From Actinomycetes bacterium (GTDB lineage: Bacteria > Actinomycetota > Actinomycetes > Actinomycetales > Microbacteriaceae): 64,000 bases of DNA. Each line of letters starts with the position of its first letter. Position 1 is the first letter of the stretch. Location: NCBI GenBank assembly GCA_023436775.1, contig JAEZHW010000055.1, positions 62,001 through 126,000 of the forward strand. Direction: 5' to 3'. The position numbers and the translations under genes are program-made. This document shows positions 30,988 to 39,946 of this stretch, piece after piece. A model generated the notes under the pieces. The model was not told where the DNA came from and ran no database searches. It worked only from the letters and a program-made list of their open reading frames with translations.

Positions 30988-31689
30988 TTAGAACCAGAGG
31001 CTGCGTTCGATGAGTGCGCCTCGATCGACGAGGTATCGGCGGTACACCGTTTCCAGTTCTTCGCCAACGTGCTCCGACACTTCGGTGCCGATGACCGCGA
31101 ACAGTTCCTCATACTCCTTCTCCGGAGCATCCTCGGAGTACACGGTCATGCGCTCCAGCAACCAGTGGTCCTCCGGCAGGGACGCCACCGCTTCGCGGAT
31201 CAACGCTGTGATCCGGTCGCGCTCTGCGGCATCGAAGCGGTACCAGGCGGCATGGAGCATCTCGTGCGCAGCGGTCACTGCCACCCAGGACTGCGGGTAG
31301 TCGGAGTTCGCTTCCAGAATCCAGATCCGACCGGCCGCACTGTAGCAACCACTGGTGAAATGGTCGGGCGCATCCTCGTCCACACTGCAGGCCTGGTCGA
31401 ACGCTGCCTGGCCCAGCACTTCCGGCCGGGCCATCAGGAAGATGCGCTCGCCCTCCTCGGTCAGGCCGATCTGTGCAGCGAGGGCCAGGGCAGATTCGGT
31501 CGGTGAAGAGGTTACCGAGGTCCACCAGTCGCTGAGCGCCTGGCGGTTCGCCGCCACGAGGCCGATCACGAGTGCCAGCACGGCCAGCAGGAGGAGTCGG
31601 CGTCGTGCCCGCACCCGGTCGGCTGCGAGCAGGGCAGCCGTCGGGTCGTCTGACTCTGCGACAGCGCCGGTTGGTGGGTTCAGGCTCAT
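30988..31689 (-). CDS. Membrane-anchored protein with HExxH motif (putative zinc metallopeptidase)
   Basis: 233 aa: cytoplasmic N-terminus, one membrane helix (about 31-48), then an extracytoplasmic domain with HEMLH at 142-146 in AVTAAHEMLHAAW, the HExxH zinc-protease signature. Cys101 and Cys115 could form a disulfide outside the cell. Acidic residues further on could supply a third metal ligand, but which one is unclear. I cannot place it in a named peptidase family. Its ATG overlaps the parC stop by 4 bp, so it is co-translated with parC. Function is inferred from the motif only. Confidence 0.72.
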   Translation of the reverse strand: MSLNPPTGAVAESDDPTAALLAADRVRARRRLLLLAVLALVIGLVAANRQALSDWWTSVTSSPTESALALAAQIGLTEEGERIFLMARPEVLGQAAFDQACSVDEDAPDHFTSGCYSAAGRIWILEANSDYPQSWVAVTAAHEMLHAAWYRFDAAERDRITALIREAVASLPEDHWLLERMTVYSEDAPEKEYEELFAVIGTEVSEHVGEELETVYRRYLVDRGALIERSLWF

Positions 31690-34145
31690 GACAAGGGTGA
31701 GCCTACTGCTCCAATCACCGAATCAACAGGCGTTCCCGAGGCGTCGCGCTTGGCCAGTTCCGAGGGCAGCGACCGCTGCGAGCCGTCCGCTCCCACCGCG
31801 AGGGCAGGTCCCGGGCCGACCCAGGCCAGGCTGAGGCTGTCCTCACCCTTCAGGAAGGCGTGCGCGCGCACGCCGCCGGTGGCGCGCCCCTTTGCCGGGA
31901 AGTCGGCCAAACTGCTGCGCTTGACGCGGCCAGGATCGGCACCGATGAGGGCACCGGCCGTGTTCGATACCGTCACCACCTCGGCAGTGGCGCCGGCGGC
32001 AACCACCGCGAAACTGAGCACGGTCGCACCGTCGCTCAGGCGGATACCCGCCATACCAGCGGCCGGACGGCCCTGCGGTCGAACCTGGTGTGCGGTGAAG
32101 TGCAGCAACTGTGCATCCGTGGTGACAAAAACCAGCTCGTCATCATCGCCACCCTGGCCGACGCCAACGACGCGATCGCCGGGCTTCAGCGCGATGAGGT
32201 CAACGTCGGGCTTGCCCGCCGGCAGGTCGCTCACCACGGTGCGCTTCACCACGCCCTGCGCGGTGCCGAGCGCAACCGGCGCGGCATCCTCGCCGATTGC
32301 GACCAGGCCGAGCACGAACTCGTGGCGGTCACTGAGGGTCAGGTAGTCGGCGACTTTGACGCCCGCCGCCAGTTGCACCGATTGCTCGGGGGCCACCGGT
32401 AGGTCAATGGGGGAGAAGCGGATCAAGCGGCCCGTGTTCGTCACGGCACCGAGCTCACCCCGGGTGGTAGTGCGCACGACGGAACGAATGGCGTCGTGCT
32501 TGCTGCGCCGCGCCGGTGTCGGCAGCGCAGCATCCTCAGCCAGGTCGACCCGAATGAGTCGGCCGGTGGCGCTCAGGATGACCGCGCACGGGGCGTCCTG
32601 GATTTCGAGGACCACTTGGGCGCTGCTGCGTCGGCTGGCTGGCGTCTGTGGCTGGGCCTCGGTGAGCAAGGTGCGCCGCGGCGTGCCGAAGCGGTCCGAG
32701 ACCTCGCCTAACTCATTTGAGACGGCTTCGCGCACGCGCTGCGGGTCGCTCAACAGCAGCTCGAGGGCCGCGATTTCGGCGAGCAGCTGGTCACGCTCTT
32801 TCTCGAGCTCGAGGCGAGAGAACTTGGTGAGGCGCCGCAGACGCAGTTCCAGGATGTATTCGGCCTGCAACTCGCTGAGGTCAAACACGGTTTGCAGGCG
32901 CGTGCGGGCAGTCTCGGCGTCGTCACTGGTGCGGATCACCTGGATGACTTCGTCAATGTCGAGGATTGCGATCAGCAGACCCTCGACCAGGTGCAGTCGC
33001 TCTTGACGACGCGCCAGGCGGTAACGCGAACGACGGGTCACGACCTGGATGCGGTGGTCGAGGAACACCTGCAGCAGTTCCCGCAGGCCCAGGGTGCGCG
33101 GCTGGCCGTCAACCAAAGCGACGTTATTGATGCCGAAGCTTTCCTCAAGCGGGGTGAAGCGGTAGAGCTGCTCGAGGACCGCCTCAGGACGGAAACCCGT
33201 CTTGATGGTAATGACCAGCCGCAGGCCGTTCTGACGGTCGGTGAGGTCTTGTACGTCCGCGATGCCCTCAAGCTTCTTGGACTGCACACCTTCCTTGATC
33301 TTCTCGATCACGCGCTCCGGACCGACCAGGTACGGCAGTTCGGTAATGACCAGCCCGACCTTCCGGGCGGAGAGCGATTCAATGCTGACCCGAGCCCGGG
33401 TTCGGAAGCTACCGCGGCCGGTGGCGTACGCCTCGCGCACGCCGTCCAGGCCGATGATCGTGCCGCCACCGGGCAGGTCCGGGGCTGGAACGAAGCGCAT
33501 CAGGTCATCAAGCGTGGCGTCCGGGTGCGCGAGCAGATGCCGGGCGGCGGCCACGACCTCCACAAGGTTGTGTGGGGCCATGTTGGTGGCCATACCGACG
33601 GCGATGCCGCTGGCACCGTTGACCAGCAGGTTCGGAATCGCGGCTGGCAGCACCGAGGGCTGCTGCAGCTGGTTGTCGTAGTTGGGGACGAAGTCCACCA
33701 CGTCCTCGTCCAGGTCTTGCACCATAGCCAGGGCAGGGTGGTCGAGGCGCGCCTCGGTGTACCGAGAGGCTGCCGGGCCGTCGTCGAGCGAACCGAAGTT
33801 CCCGTGGCCATCGATCAGCGGCAGGCGCATCGTCCAGGGCTGGGCCATTCGGACCAGGGCCTCGTAAATAGCCGAGTCACCGTGCGGGTGGAGCTTGCCC
33901 ATCACTTCGCCAACGACGCGAGCGCTCTTGACGTGGCCCTTGCTGGGCAGCAGGCCCATATCACTCATTTGGTACAGGATGCGGCGCTGCACGGGCTTCA
34001 GGCCGTCCCGCGCGTCCGGCAGGGCCCGGGAGTAAATCACCGAATAGGCGTACTCCAGGAACGAGTCCTGCATCTCGCTGGCAACGTCAACATCCTCGAT
34101 GCGCTGTTCCGGGGTGGAGGCGGTGTCTGCTGGGGTTCGAGCCAT
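31686..34145 (-). CDS. parC: DNA topoisomerase IV subunit A (ParC/GyrA family)
   Basis: DNA-cleaving subunit of a type IIA topoisomerase. The winged-helix domain begins at about 30 with YAYSVIYSRALPDARDGLKP; the catalytic Tyr is in AASRYTEARL; the coiled-coil gate is at about 390-470; a beta-pinwheel C-terminal domain follows from about 500. 819 aa from the ATG at 34145. No canonical GyrA-box (QRRGGRG-like) is visible in the C-terminal domain, which favours ParC over GyrA. parE is encoded about 1.3 kb from the end of this gene on the opposite strand. It overlaps the HExxH gene by 4 bp. Confidence 0.9.
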   Translation of the reverse strand: MARTPADTASTPEQRIEDVDVASEMQDSFLEYAYSVIYSRALPDARDGLKPVQRRILYQMSDMGLLPSKGHVKSARVVGEVMGKLHPHGDSAIYEALVRMAQPWTMRLPLIDGHGNFGSLDDGPAASRYTEARLDHPALAMVQDLDEDVVDFVPNYDNQLQQPSVLPAAIPNLLVNGASGIAVGMATNMAPHNLVEVVAAARHLLAHPDATLDDLMRFVPAPDLPGGGTIIGLDGVREAYATGRGSFRTRARVSIESLSARKVGLVITELPYLVGPERVIEKIKEGVQSKKLEGIADVQDLTDRQNGLRLVITIKTGFRPEAVLEQLYRFTPLEESFGINNVALVDGQPRTLGLRELLQVFLDHRIQVVTRRSRYRLARRQERLHLVEGLLIAILDIDEVIQVIRTSDDAETARTRLQTVFDLSELQAEYILELRLRRLTKFSRLELEKERDQLLAEIAALELLLSDPQRVREAVSNELGEVSDRFGTPRRTLLTEAQPQTPASRRSSAQVVLEIQDAPCAVILSATGRLIRVDLAEDAALPTPARRSKHDAIRSVVRTTTRGELGAVTNTGRLIRFSPIDLPVAPEQSVQLAAGVKVADYLTLSDRHEFVLGLVAIGEDAAPVALGTAQGVVKRTVVSDLPAGKPDVDLIALKPGDRVVGVGQGGDDDELVFVTTDAQLLHFTAHQVRPQGRPAAGMAGIRLSDGATVLSFAVVAAGATAEVVTVSNTAGALIGADPGRVKRSSLADFPAKGRATGGVRAHAFLKGEDSLSLAWVGPGPALAVGADGSQRSLPSELAKRDASGTPVDSVIGAVGSPLS

Positions 34146-34255
34146 CGGTATCGGTATCGCTGTCGTCTCGTCAGGGCGCGGGAGCGTCGGAATCGGCGTT
34201 CCGTGCCCAGCACTCCCGCGGCGCACGCTCGGTGTGCCTATGAAACACTGGGAGT

Positions 34256-35404
34256 ATGGGCACCCCAATGCTACCGGCGGCTCCGGCTCAAGCCGGGAGC
34301 CTCACCGAGGTGATGCCGAGTCTGTCCGCATCCATGCGGGGCGAGGCGAATGCGCTTCGACTCCCGGCCGTCCAGTCGGCCGTGGTGGTCCTCATTGACG
34401 GGCTTGGTGTGCTGAACTTGCGAGCTTCGGCAGGGCACGCGCGATTCCTGAGCGCGCAATCGGCTCGTCGCCTCGAGACGGTCTTTCCGAGCACGACTGC
34501 GGTGGCGCTGTCATCGTTGACGACCGGGCGGTGGCCTGGCGAGCACGGCATGTTGGGCTATCGGGTTCTGGATCACGAGCATGATCGTCTGGTAAACCTG
34601 CTCAGCGGTTGGGATGACGGTGCCGACCCGACGCTCTGGCAGCGTCGGCCAACGATCTTTTCTGCCCAGTCGCAGCGGTCCGTGGTGATCTCTTCGGCAC
34701 GCTACGAGCATTCGGGGTTCACCAAGGCGGTGCTGCGTGGCGCGGCCTTTGTAGGGGCCGAATCCCTGGACGACCGCATGGACGCAGTGGTGAGTGAGGT
34801 GCGCTCCGGCCCCAGCCTGGTGTACTGCTACGTGCCGGAACTTGACCAGGCCGCGCATGCCTATGGGACGGACTCGCAGCACTGGCTGACCGCCTTGGAG
34901 AACGTGGATGCGGCTCTACAGTCCCTGGCAGGGCGCTTGCCGAAGGGGGTCGGCGTGGCGGTGACGGCCGATCACGGCATCGTTGACGTGCCCGAACATC
35001 GGCATCTGGAACTCGACGCTGCCATGCTGGCGCCGTTCCGGCACGTCGGGGGCGAGCCACGAGGACTGCAACTGTGGTTCCACGCCGAGGTCGTGGAGAA
35101 ACAGCGCTCGGACATTCTGGACGCCCTCCGCACCGACTTGCAGGCGCACGCCTGGGTCTTCTCCCGGGACGAAGCCGTGCGGGCAGGTCTGCTCGGTACC
35201 GTCGACAGCTCGGTGATTGCCCGCTTCGGCGACTTGGTGATCGCAGCGAAGTCCGGCGCAGCGTTCTATCACGCTGATGTGGAGCCCGCCTCGCGCCGCA
35301 TGATTGGCCAGCACGGGTCCTGGACCGACCAGGAGCGGTTGATCCCGCTGATCGGGTTTGGGGCCTATCAGAACTTCCCGGGTGCTACCGCGTCGAAGCG
35401 GTAG
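34256..35404 (+). CDS. Alkaline-phosphatase-superfamily phosphodiesterase / nucleotide pyrophosphatase
   Basis: Predicted metal-dependent hydrolase of the type I phosphodiesterase/nucleotide pyrophosphatase family; substrate unknown. Metal-binding VVLIDGLG (about 43-50), nucleophile region FPSTTAVALSSLTTGR with the expected Thr, YVPELDQAAHAYG and VTADHGIVDVP. 382 aa, no obvious signal peptide, so probably cytoplasmic. Divergent from parC with a 110-bp gap. The upstream ribosome-binding site is weak; an ATG at 34268 is an alternative start. Confidence 0.87.
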   Translation: MGTPMLPAAPAQAGSLTEVMPSLSASMRGEANALRLPAVQSAVVVLIDGLGVLNLRASAGHARFLSAQSARRLETVFPSTTAVALSSLTTGRWPGEHGMLGYRVLDHEHDRLVNLLSGWDDGADPTLWQRRPTIFSAQSQRSVVISSARYEHSGFTKAVLRGAAFVGAESLDDRMDAVVSEVRSGPSLVYCYVPELDQAAHAYGTDSQHWLTALENVDAALQSLAGRLPKGVGVAVTADHGIVDVPEHRHLELDAAMLAPFRHVGGEPRGLQLWFHAEVVEKQRSDILDALRTDLQAHAWVFSRDEAVRAGLLGTVDSSVIARFGDLVIAAKSGAAFYHADVEPASRRMIGQHGSWTDQERLIPLIGFGAYQNFPGATASKR

Positions 35405-35415
35405 CCTCGCGCGTC

Positions 35416-36294
35416 CTAGAGTTGGCTGCCTGATACCCCAAAGGTGTCGCAGGCGTTGAAGCCGCCGTCATAGCCGCGCGCAAACCACTGGGTGCGCTGC
35501 TCGCTGCTGCCGTGGCTGAAGCCTTCAGGGTTCACCTGCATGCCAGCACTCTCCATGATGTGGTCGTCACCGACCGCAGCCGCGGCGCTGAGTGCATCGG
35601 CGATCTCCGACTTAGTCGGCGCCTTCAACAACTGAGTTCCGCGGTCATCCGTGGTGCTGCTGGCGGCCGCGACCCAGGCACCGGCGAAGCAGTCCGCCTG
35701 CAGTTCTAGGCGCACCGAGTCGGAAGCTGGGCCGGTGGCGCGCAAGTCGAGACCGTTCATGATGCCGCCGATGTTCTGCACGTGGTGGCCCCATTCGTGC
35801 GCCGTGATGTACATCTGGGCGAGCGGACCGGCCGTGGTGTTGTAGCGCTGGCGCAGCTCGCCGAAGAACGAGGTGTCGATGTACACCGTCTGGTCGCTCG
35901 GGCAGTAGAACGGGCCCATGGCGCTCGAGGCCGAGCCGCAACCCGTGTTGACGCCGCCCTCGAACAGGTGCAGCGCGGGTTCCACGTAATTGCGTCCGAG
36001 GGCATCGGACCAAAAGTCGTTCAGCGAGTTCTGGGCACCGATCAGGCGGCAGTCATCGTTCTCATTCGCGTCGGCACCCGTACGGCACTCGTCCAGCGAG
36101 ACTTCTTCGCCGGCACCGGTGCTGGTACCGATCCCGAGCAGTTGGCCGATACCAGTCAGGTCAACGCCGAGCATTGGGCCGACCAGGGCAATCACAATTG
36201 CGAGGACGCCTCCGCCCGCCGCGATACCGCCAGCGGTGCGGCCGGTCTTTCGAGCCTTACCCTGCTTGAGTTGCGCCTGATCGTTGAAGGTCAT
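35416..36294 (-). CDS. YpfJ-family neutral zinc metallopeptidase
   Basis: 292 aa with a cytoplasmic basic N-terminus, a membrane helix (about 23-45) and an extracytoplasmic metallopeptidase domain. The zinc motif is HEWGHHVQN, followed by a helix rich in Glu (RLELQADCFAGAW) that supplies the third ligand. Physiological substrate unknown. It converges on the phosphodiesterase gene with an 11-bp gap, and sepH, ending 24 bp upstream of its start in the same orientation's flank, shares the strand. Family membership is clear, role is not. Confidence 0.92.
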   Translation of the reverse strand: MTFNDQAQLKQGKARKTGRTAGGIAAGGGVLAIVIALVGPMLGVDLTGIGQLLGIGTSTGAGEEVSLDECRTGADANENDDCRLIGAQNSLNDFWSDALGRNYVEPALHLFEGGVNTGCGSASSAMGPFYCPSDQTVYIDTSFFGELRQRYNTTAGPLAQMYITAHEWGHHVQNIGGIMNGLDLRATGPASDSVRLELQADCFAGAWVAAASSTTDDRGTQLLKAPTKSEIADALSAAAAVGDDHIMESAGMQVNPEGFSHGSSEQRTQWFARGYDGGFNACDTFGVSGSQL

Positions 36295-36317
36295 GGACTG
36301 ATGGTACCGGGGTGAGG

Positions 36318-37484
36318 CTACTGTTCGTCGGGCCGAGTGCCGAAGACGATTTCATCCCAGCTCGGCATCGAGGCGCGGCCGCGGCGCCCGAGGCTGCCGG
36401 TGGTGTTATTACGCTGGTTGCGCTTCGGCTCGGGCTTGGCTTCCGGCTCCGGATCTGGTGCCGATTCCTGCACCGGAAGCGGAGCAGTTGGCGTTGCTTC
36501 GACGGGAGCGTCGGGTTGGGCGATCGGCGCTGCTGCGGGCTCGTCGACGTCGACGGGGGAGACGATGCGAGTCAGCCGGGGACGCGCCGGTTCGGGCGCG
36601 ATCTCGGGCTCGATCGGCACATCAACCATGGTGAACCCCGGGTCGCCAGCGAAGTCGTCGACGCTGGGCGCGGGCTGGCGCTCACCGCGACGGCGGCGCA
36701 GCGACTCGAGCAGTTCGGCCGTGCTGGCTTCCCGCTCATCGGTCGCTGCCCCGGCGTTGCTCTGTCCTTCGAGGACGGCCAGGCCGGGTCCGCGCTTCGC
36801 TGCCGGCTCGGGGTCGACCAGCGGGCGGAAGGCGCCACTGTCAAAGCGAGAGGCGTCCGGTTCCGGTTCTGCATCAACGGCACGAAGACGCGGGAGTAGC
36901 GGCTGCCCGGGCGCGAGGGGTTCACCTTGCTGCGACAGCGCGGTGGCTTCGGTGTTCTGCGGGGCCAGGCTGCGACGGCGCGGATCGAAGGTCCAGCGGG
37001 CGTCATGGTCAATGTCGTGCGCGGTGAAGGTGAGCTGGATACACCAACTGCCATCGGCTTCGCGCCAACTGTCCCAACGCTCGTCTCGAGCGGCAAGGGA
37101 TTCCAGTCGCTCTGCGATTCGGCTGCCGAAGGTGACCGGGGCCGTCAGTGAGCCGGTATCGGCGGCAGCATGCACGGGGACCGCTTGGGCGGACTGCACG
37201 ATGAATTCGCGCTCGGCGATGACGGGGCCCTCGAAGCGGCGCACGTACTCCAAGTCGGCACCGGTGTTCGCGGCGACCTGCTCAGCGGTGAGGCCGCTGC
37301 GGATAAGACGTTGAATTTCGCGTGGGGGAACGCTGCGGTCAGGAGCCGTCGTGCGTGAGGGCGCCTGCGAGCTCCGCAGGCCCTGTTGCGGCAACTCACT
37401 CAGGGGGAGTTGGAATCGCTCGCCGCTATCGGCGACGAGGAGCAGGGAGCCCTGTTCGACCCCAATCACCTTCAAATCTCGCAT
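36318..37484 (-). CDS. sepH: Septation protein SepH
   Basis: Actinobacterial FtsZ-binding protein that stimulates filament assembly (DUF3071 family). The N-terminal domain begins MRDLKVIGVEQGSLLLVAD and includes the helix-turn-helix segment IQRLIRSGLTAEQVAANTG. A central conserved part is followed by a long disordered Pro/Glu/Ala-rich C-terminal half with Arg-rich patches and a terminal WDEIVFGTRP. 388 aa from the ATG at 37484. Divergent from the DUF4193 gene, the usual actinobacterial arrangement. Confidence 0.92.
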   Translation of the reverse strand: MRDLKVIGVEQGSLLLVADSGERFQLPLSELPQQGLRSSQAPSRTTAPDRSVPPREIQRLIRSGLTAEQVAANTGADLEYVRRFEGPVIAEREFIVQSAQAVPVHAAADTGSLTAPVTFGSRIAERLESLAARDERWDSWREADGSWCIQLTFTAHDIDHDARWTFDPRRRSLAPQNTEATALSQQGEPLAPGQPLLPRLRAVDAEPEPDASRFDSGAFRPLVDPEPAAKRGPGLAVLEGQSNAGAATDEREASTAELLESLRRRRGERQPAPSVDDFAGDPGFTMVDVPIEPEIAPEPARPRLTRIVSPVDVDEPAAAPIAQPDAPVEATPTAPLPVQESAPDPEPEAKPEPKRNQRNNTTGSLGRRGRASMPSWDEIVFGTRPDEQ

Positions 37485-37635
37485 GCTGCATCCTTCGCCT
37501 GGTTTCGCCCAGAATGTCACGAGAAACCTGATTCCGCTGGGAATACCGTGGGCGTGCCGCGACTTCGAATCAACGACACAGCAACAATGGGTTTGCGTTT
37601 GGCGGTGAGATGATGCAGACTATCGCCGCTCCTGA

Positions 37636-37651
37636 CCAGATAATCATCTGG
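37636..37651. promoter_or_regulatory. Inverted repeat upstream of DUF4193 gene
   Basis: CCAGAT (37636-37641), AATC, ATCTGG (37646-37651), a perfect 6-bp inverted repeat 28 nt before the DUF4193 start in the divergent sepH region. Possible operator. Confidence 0.28.
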
Positions 37652-37679
37652 ATCGACGCAACTGACGACTTGGACGGAC

Positions 37680-37976
37680 ATGGCAACCGACTACGACGCT
37701 CCCCGTAAGACCGACGAAGACACTGAGTCGATCGAGGCGCTGAAGGAGCGAGTTCCTGACAAGCTTTCCGGCACCATCGACGTTGATGACGCGGACGGCC
37801 TGGGCGGGTATGAGCTGGCTGGCGCCGACCTTTCCGACCTTGACCTGGACGTTGTGGTGCTGCCGGCCCAGGAAGACGAGTTCACCTGCGTTGAGTGCTT
37901 CCTGGTGAAGCACCGCTCTCAGCTCGACCACACCGGCAGCATTGGCCCGGTCTGCCGGGAGTGCGCAAACTCCTAA
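37680..37976 (+). CDS. DUF4193 family zinc-ribbon protein
   Basis: 98 aa, function unknown, actinobacteria-specific. Acidic N-terminal half; C-terminal CVEC and CREC pairs form a likely zinc ribbon. Begins MATDYDAPRKTDEDT, the classic start of DUF4193. It sits between sepH and dut, matching other actinobacterial genomes. A short inverted repeat precedes it. Confidence 0.9.
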   Translation: MATDYDAPRKTDEDTESIEALKERVPDKLSGTIDVDDADGLGGYELAGADLSDLDLDVVVLPAQEDEFTCVECFLVKHRSQLDHTGSIGPVCRECANS

Positions 37977-38013
37977 TTTCACTGCCTGTCCAGGCTCTCG
38001 GCTCGGTTTCGGC

Positions 38014-38019
38014 TAGCCT
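38014..38019 (+). promoter_or_regulatory. Candidate -10 element of a leaderless dut transcript
   Basis: TAGCCT ends 8 nt before the GTG at 38028. The in-frame GTG at 38022 is only 2 nt away and would lie upstream of the expected transcription start. This favours 38028 as the start codon. Confidence 0.45.
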
Positions 38020-38027
38020 GTGTGACT

Positions 38028-38489
38028 GTGACTGACATTGTGGAAGTGCTGATTACCGGAGCCGAACCTCCGACCTATGCTCACCCCGGCGATGCGGGGG
38101 CTGATCTGCGTGCTGCTGAGTCGCTGGTCTTGGAGCCGGGTCAGCGCGCGCTCGTTGGTACCGGCATCTCGATTGCGCTGCCAGATGGGTACGTCGCATT
38201 CGTCGTGCCGCGTAGCGGTCTCGCCACCAAGCATGGCATTACCATCGTGAACAGCCCGGGCACCGTCGACGCCGGCTACCGCGGCGAACTCAAGGTCACC
38301 TTGCTGAACACGGATCAGCACAACGCGTTCACTATCAACCAGGGGGACCGGATCGCCCAGCTGATCATTCAGCAGGTGTCGCGCGCCAAGTTCATCCAGG
38401 TCGAGACGCTGCCTGGCTCGGAGCGCGGTGAAGGTGGCTTTGGATCCACCGGCATTTCGGGCAGTGCTGCCCAGAACGGAAACGCATGA
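38028..38489 (+). CDS. dut: dUTP diphosphatase
   Basis: Hydrolyses dUTP to dUMP, keeping uracil out of DNA and feeding dTMP synthesis. All five trimeric dUTPase motifs are present: AGADLRA, PRSGLATKHGI, GTVDAGYRGE, GDRIAQLII and RGEGGFGSTG. 153 aa from GTG 38028; GTG 38022 is an alternative adding two residues. No Shine-Dalgarno is visible, in line with leaderless translation. The stop overlaps the DUF3710 ATG by 4 bp. Confidence 0.96.
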   Translation: MTDIVEVLITGAEPPTYAHPGDAGADLRAAESLVLEPGQRALVGTGISIALPDGYVAFVVPRSGLATKHGITIVNSPGTVDAGYRGELKVTLLNTDQHNAFTINQGDRIAQLIIQQVSRAKFIQVETLPGSERGEGGFGSTGISGSAAQNGNA

Positions 38490-39094
38490 GCACCGTCGAC
38501 ATCGTGGATGAACCGCAGGACCAGCCGAAGTCTGCGCCCGCGGACCGTCAGACTGCTGGCCCCTTTGACGTGAGTGAGGCGAACCTGGTTCGCCCCTATG
38601 TGGACCTCGGTGGCATCAAGATTGTGCCTCGTGAGGGTCTGAACCTGCGGGTAGAGATCGAGGAGGCCACCAAGCGCGTGGTCGCCGTCGGCGTGGAATA
38701 CGCCGGTTCGACCCTGCAATTGCAGGCGTTCGCAGCCCCGCGCAGTGCCGGCCTCTGGCATGAAATTCGCGAGCAGTTGTCGCAGCAGATCCAGAAGCAG
38801 GGTGGCACCGTGCAGGGCGAGTACGGCCCCTTCGGTCCCGAGCTGCTCGCGGAACTGCCGGTCGTGAACGAGGGTGCTGCGGGGGTGCGCAAGGTGCGCT
38901 TCATCGGTGTGGACGGTCCTCGGTGGTTCCTGCGTGGTGTGATTTCCGGCGAGGCGATCACGAATCCGTTGGCCGCTCAGCAGATCGAGGAAATCTTCCG
39001 CAACACCGTGGTGGTGCGCGGCAACACCCCGATGCCGCCACGCGAACTGCTGCCGTTGCAGGTGCCGGGCGGCACCGGAGCGCGCCAGGCATGA
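38486..39094 (+). CDS. DUF3710 family protein
   Basis: 202 aa, function unknown, actinobacteria-specific. An acidic, disordered N-terminus (1-30) precedes a globular domain with family blocks RPYVDLGGIKIVP, VRKVRFIGVDGPRWFLRGVI and TVVVRGNTPMPPRELLPL. No membrane helix. Coupled by 4-bp overlaps to dut upstream and DUF3159 downstream, the standard dut-DUF3710-DUF3159 order. Confidence 0.9.
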   Translation: MSTVDIVDEPQDQPKSAPADRQTAGPFDVSEANLVRPYVDLGGIKIVPREGLNLRVEIEEATKRVVAVGVEYAGSTLQLQAFAAPRSAGLWHEIREQLSQQIQKQGGTVQGEYGPFGPELLAELPVVNEGAAGVRKVRFIGVDGPRWFLRGVISGEAITNPLAAQQIEEIFRNTVVVRGNTPMPPRELLPLQVPGGTGARQA

Positions 39095-39816
39095 GCGAGG
39101 CGCAGGACGAGGCGGACCTGCGCGAGGCGCAGGACGAGGCGGACCTGCGCGAGGTCGCGGCCGCCGCGGCCCAGCGCTCGGCAATCGGTCGGGGACTGGC
39201 TGAGGACGACCTCCGTGGTGCGGTGCTCGCCGGTATTGGCGGTTGGCGCGGCACGATCGAGACCTTGCTGCCCGGTGTGGCGTTCCTGCTGCTCTACGCA
39301 TTCATACCGAACATTTGGGTAGCGATTGCCGCCTCGGCTGGCACTGGAGTGCTGCTGCTGCTCATTCGCCTGCTGCAGCGCAGTTCGGTGACGCAGGCAC
39401 TTGGTGGCCTGTTCGCAATGGGCCTGTCAGCATTGCTGGTGCAGTTCAGTGGCCGCGGCGAGAACTACTTTGTGATCGGTTTCTGGACGTCCGCGGTGCT
39501 GGGCAGTGTCTTTCTGGTCTCGCTGCTGATCCGGCGCCCGCTGATTGGCTTCCTGGTTGGGCTGCTGATGGAGGACGCTCAGTGGCGGGCCGACCCCAAG
39601 AAGTTCCGGGCGATGATGTGGCTCACTGCGGCGTGGCTGGCCATCTTTGTGATCCGCCTCGCCGTGCAATTGCCGGTGTACTTTGCCGGTGACGTCGCCG
39701 GACTGGCGTCGCTGAAGTTGGTGCTGGGGCTGCCGTTGACGGCACCGGTCCTGGTCTTGTGTTTTCTGGTCGTGCGGGCGCTGTATCCGAAGGATGCAGC
39801 CAGCCAGACACGGTAG
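39091..39816 (+). CDS. DUF3159 family membrane protein
   Basis: 241 aa integral membrane protein with about six hydrophobic segments (from residue 55 on) and a short acidic cytoplasmic N-terminus; function unknown. The hydrophobic core motif PRKFR-like region DPKKFRAMMWLTAAWL is typical of DUF3159. Residues 3-20 are an exact doubling of EAQDEADLR caused by a 27-bp tandem repeat in the DNA. The ATG at 39091 overlaps DUF3710 by 4 bp. Confidence 0.9.
   Translation: MSEAQDEADLREAQDEADLREVAAAAAQRSAIGRGLAEDDLRGAVLAGIGGWRGTIETLLPGVAFLLLYAFIPNIWVAIAASAGTGVLLLLIRLLQRSSVTQALGGLFAMGLSALLVQFSGRGENYFVIGFWTSAVLGSVFLVSLLIRRPLIGFLVGLLMEDAQWRADPKKFRAMMWLTAAWLAIFVIRLAVQLPVYFAGDVAGLASLKLVLGLPLTAPVLVLCFLVVRALYPKDAASQTR
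39097..39150 (+). repeat. Perfect 27-bp tandem duplication inside the DUF3159 gene
   Basis: 39097-39123 and 39124-39150 are identical, including synonymous positions, and keep the frame (9 codons, EAQDEADLR). The identity points to a recent duplication or copy-number slippage. Confidence 0.95.
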
Positions 39817-39946
39817 GATTGTCTCGACTTCAAGATACTTATGGCGCGGCACAGGCCGTGGTCGCGCTCAGTAAGCCTCACCTTGCTGGTGCCTTGGGCA
39901 TCTGCGGCGTGAAAATGGAAGCGTTGGCTCGAGGAGATAGAAGGAA

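Noticed and set aside
39817..39946. IdeR/DtxR-like iron box before acnA
   Set aside because: Only a weak half-site (near TAAGCCTCACCTT) with no matching second half.
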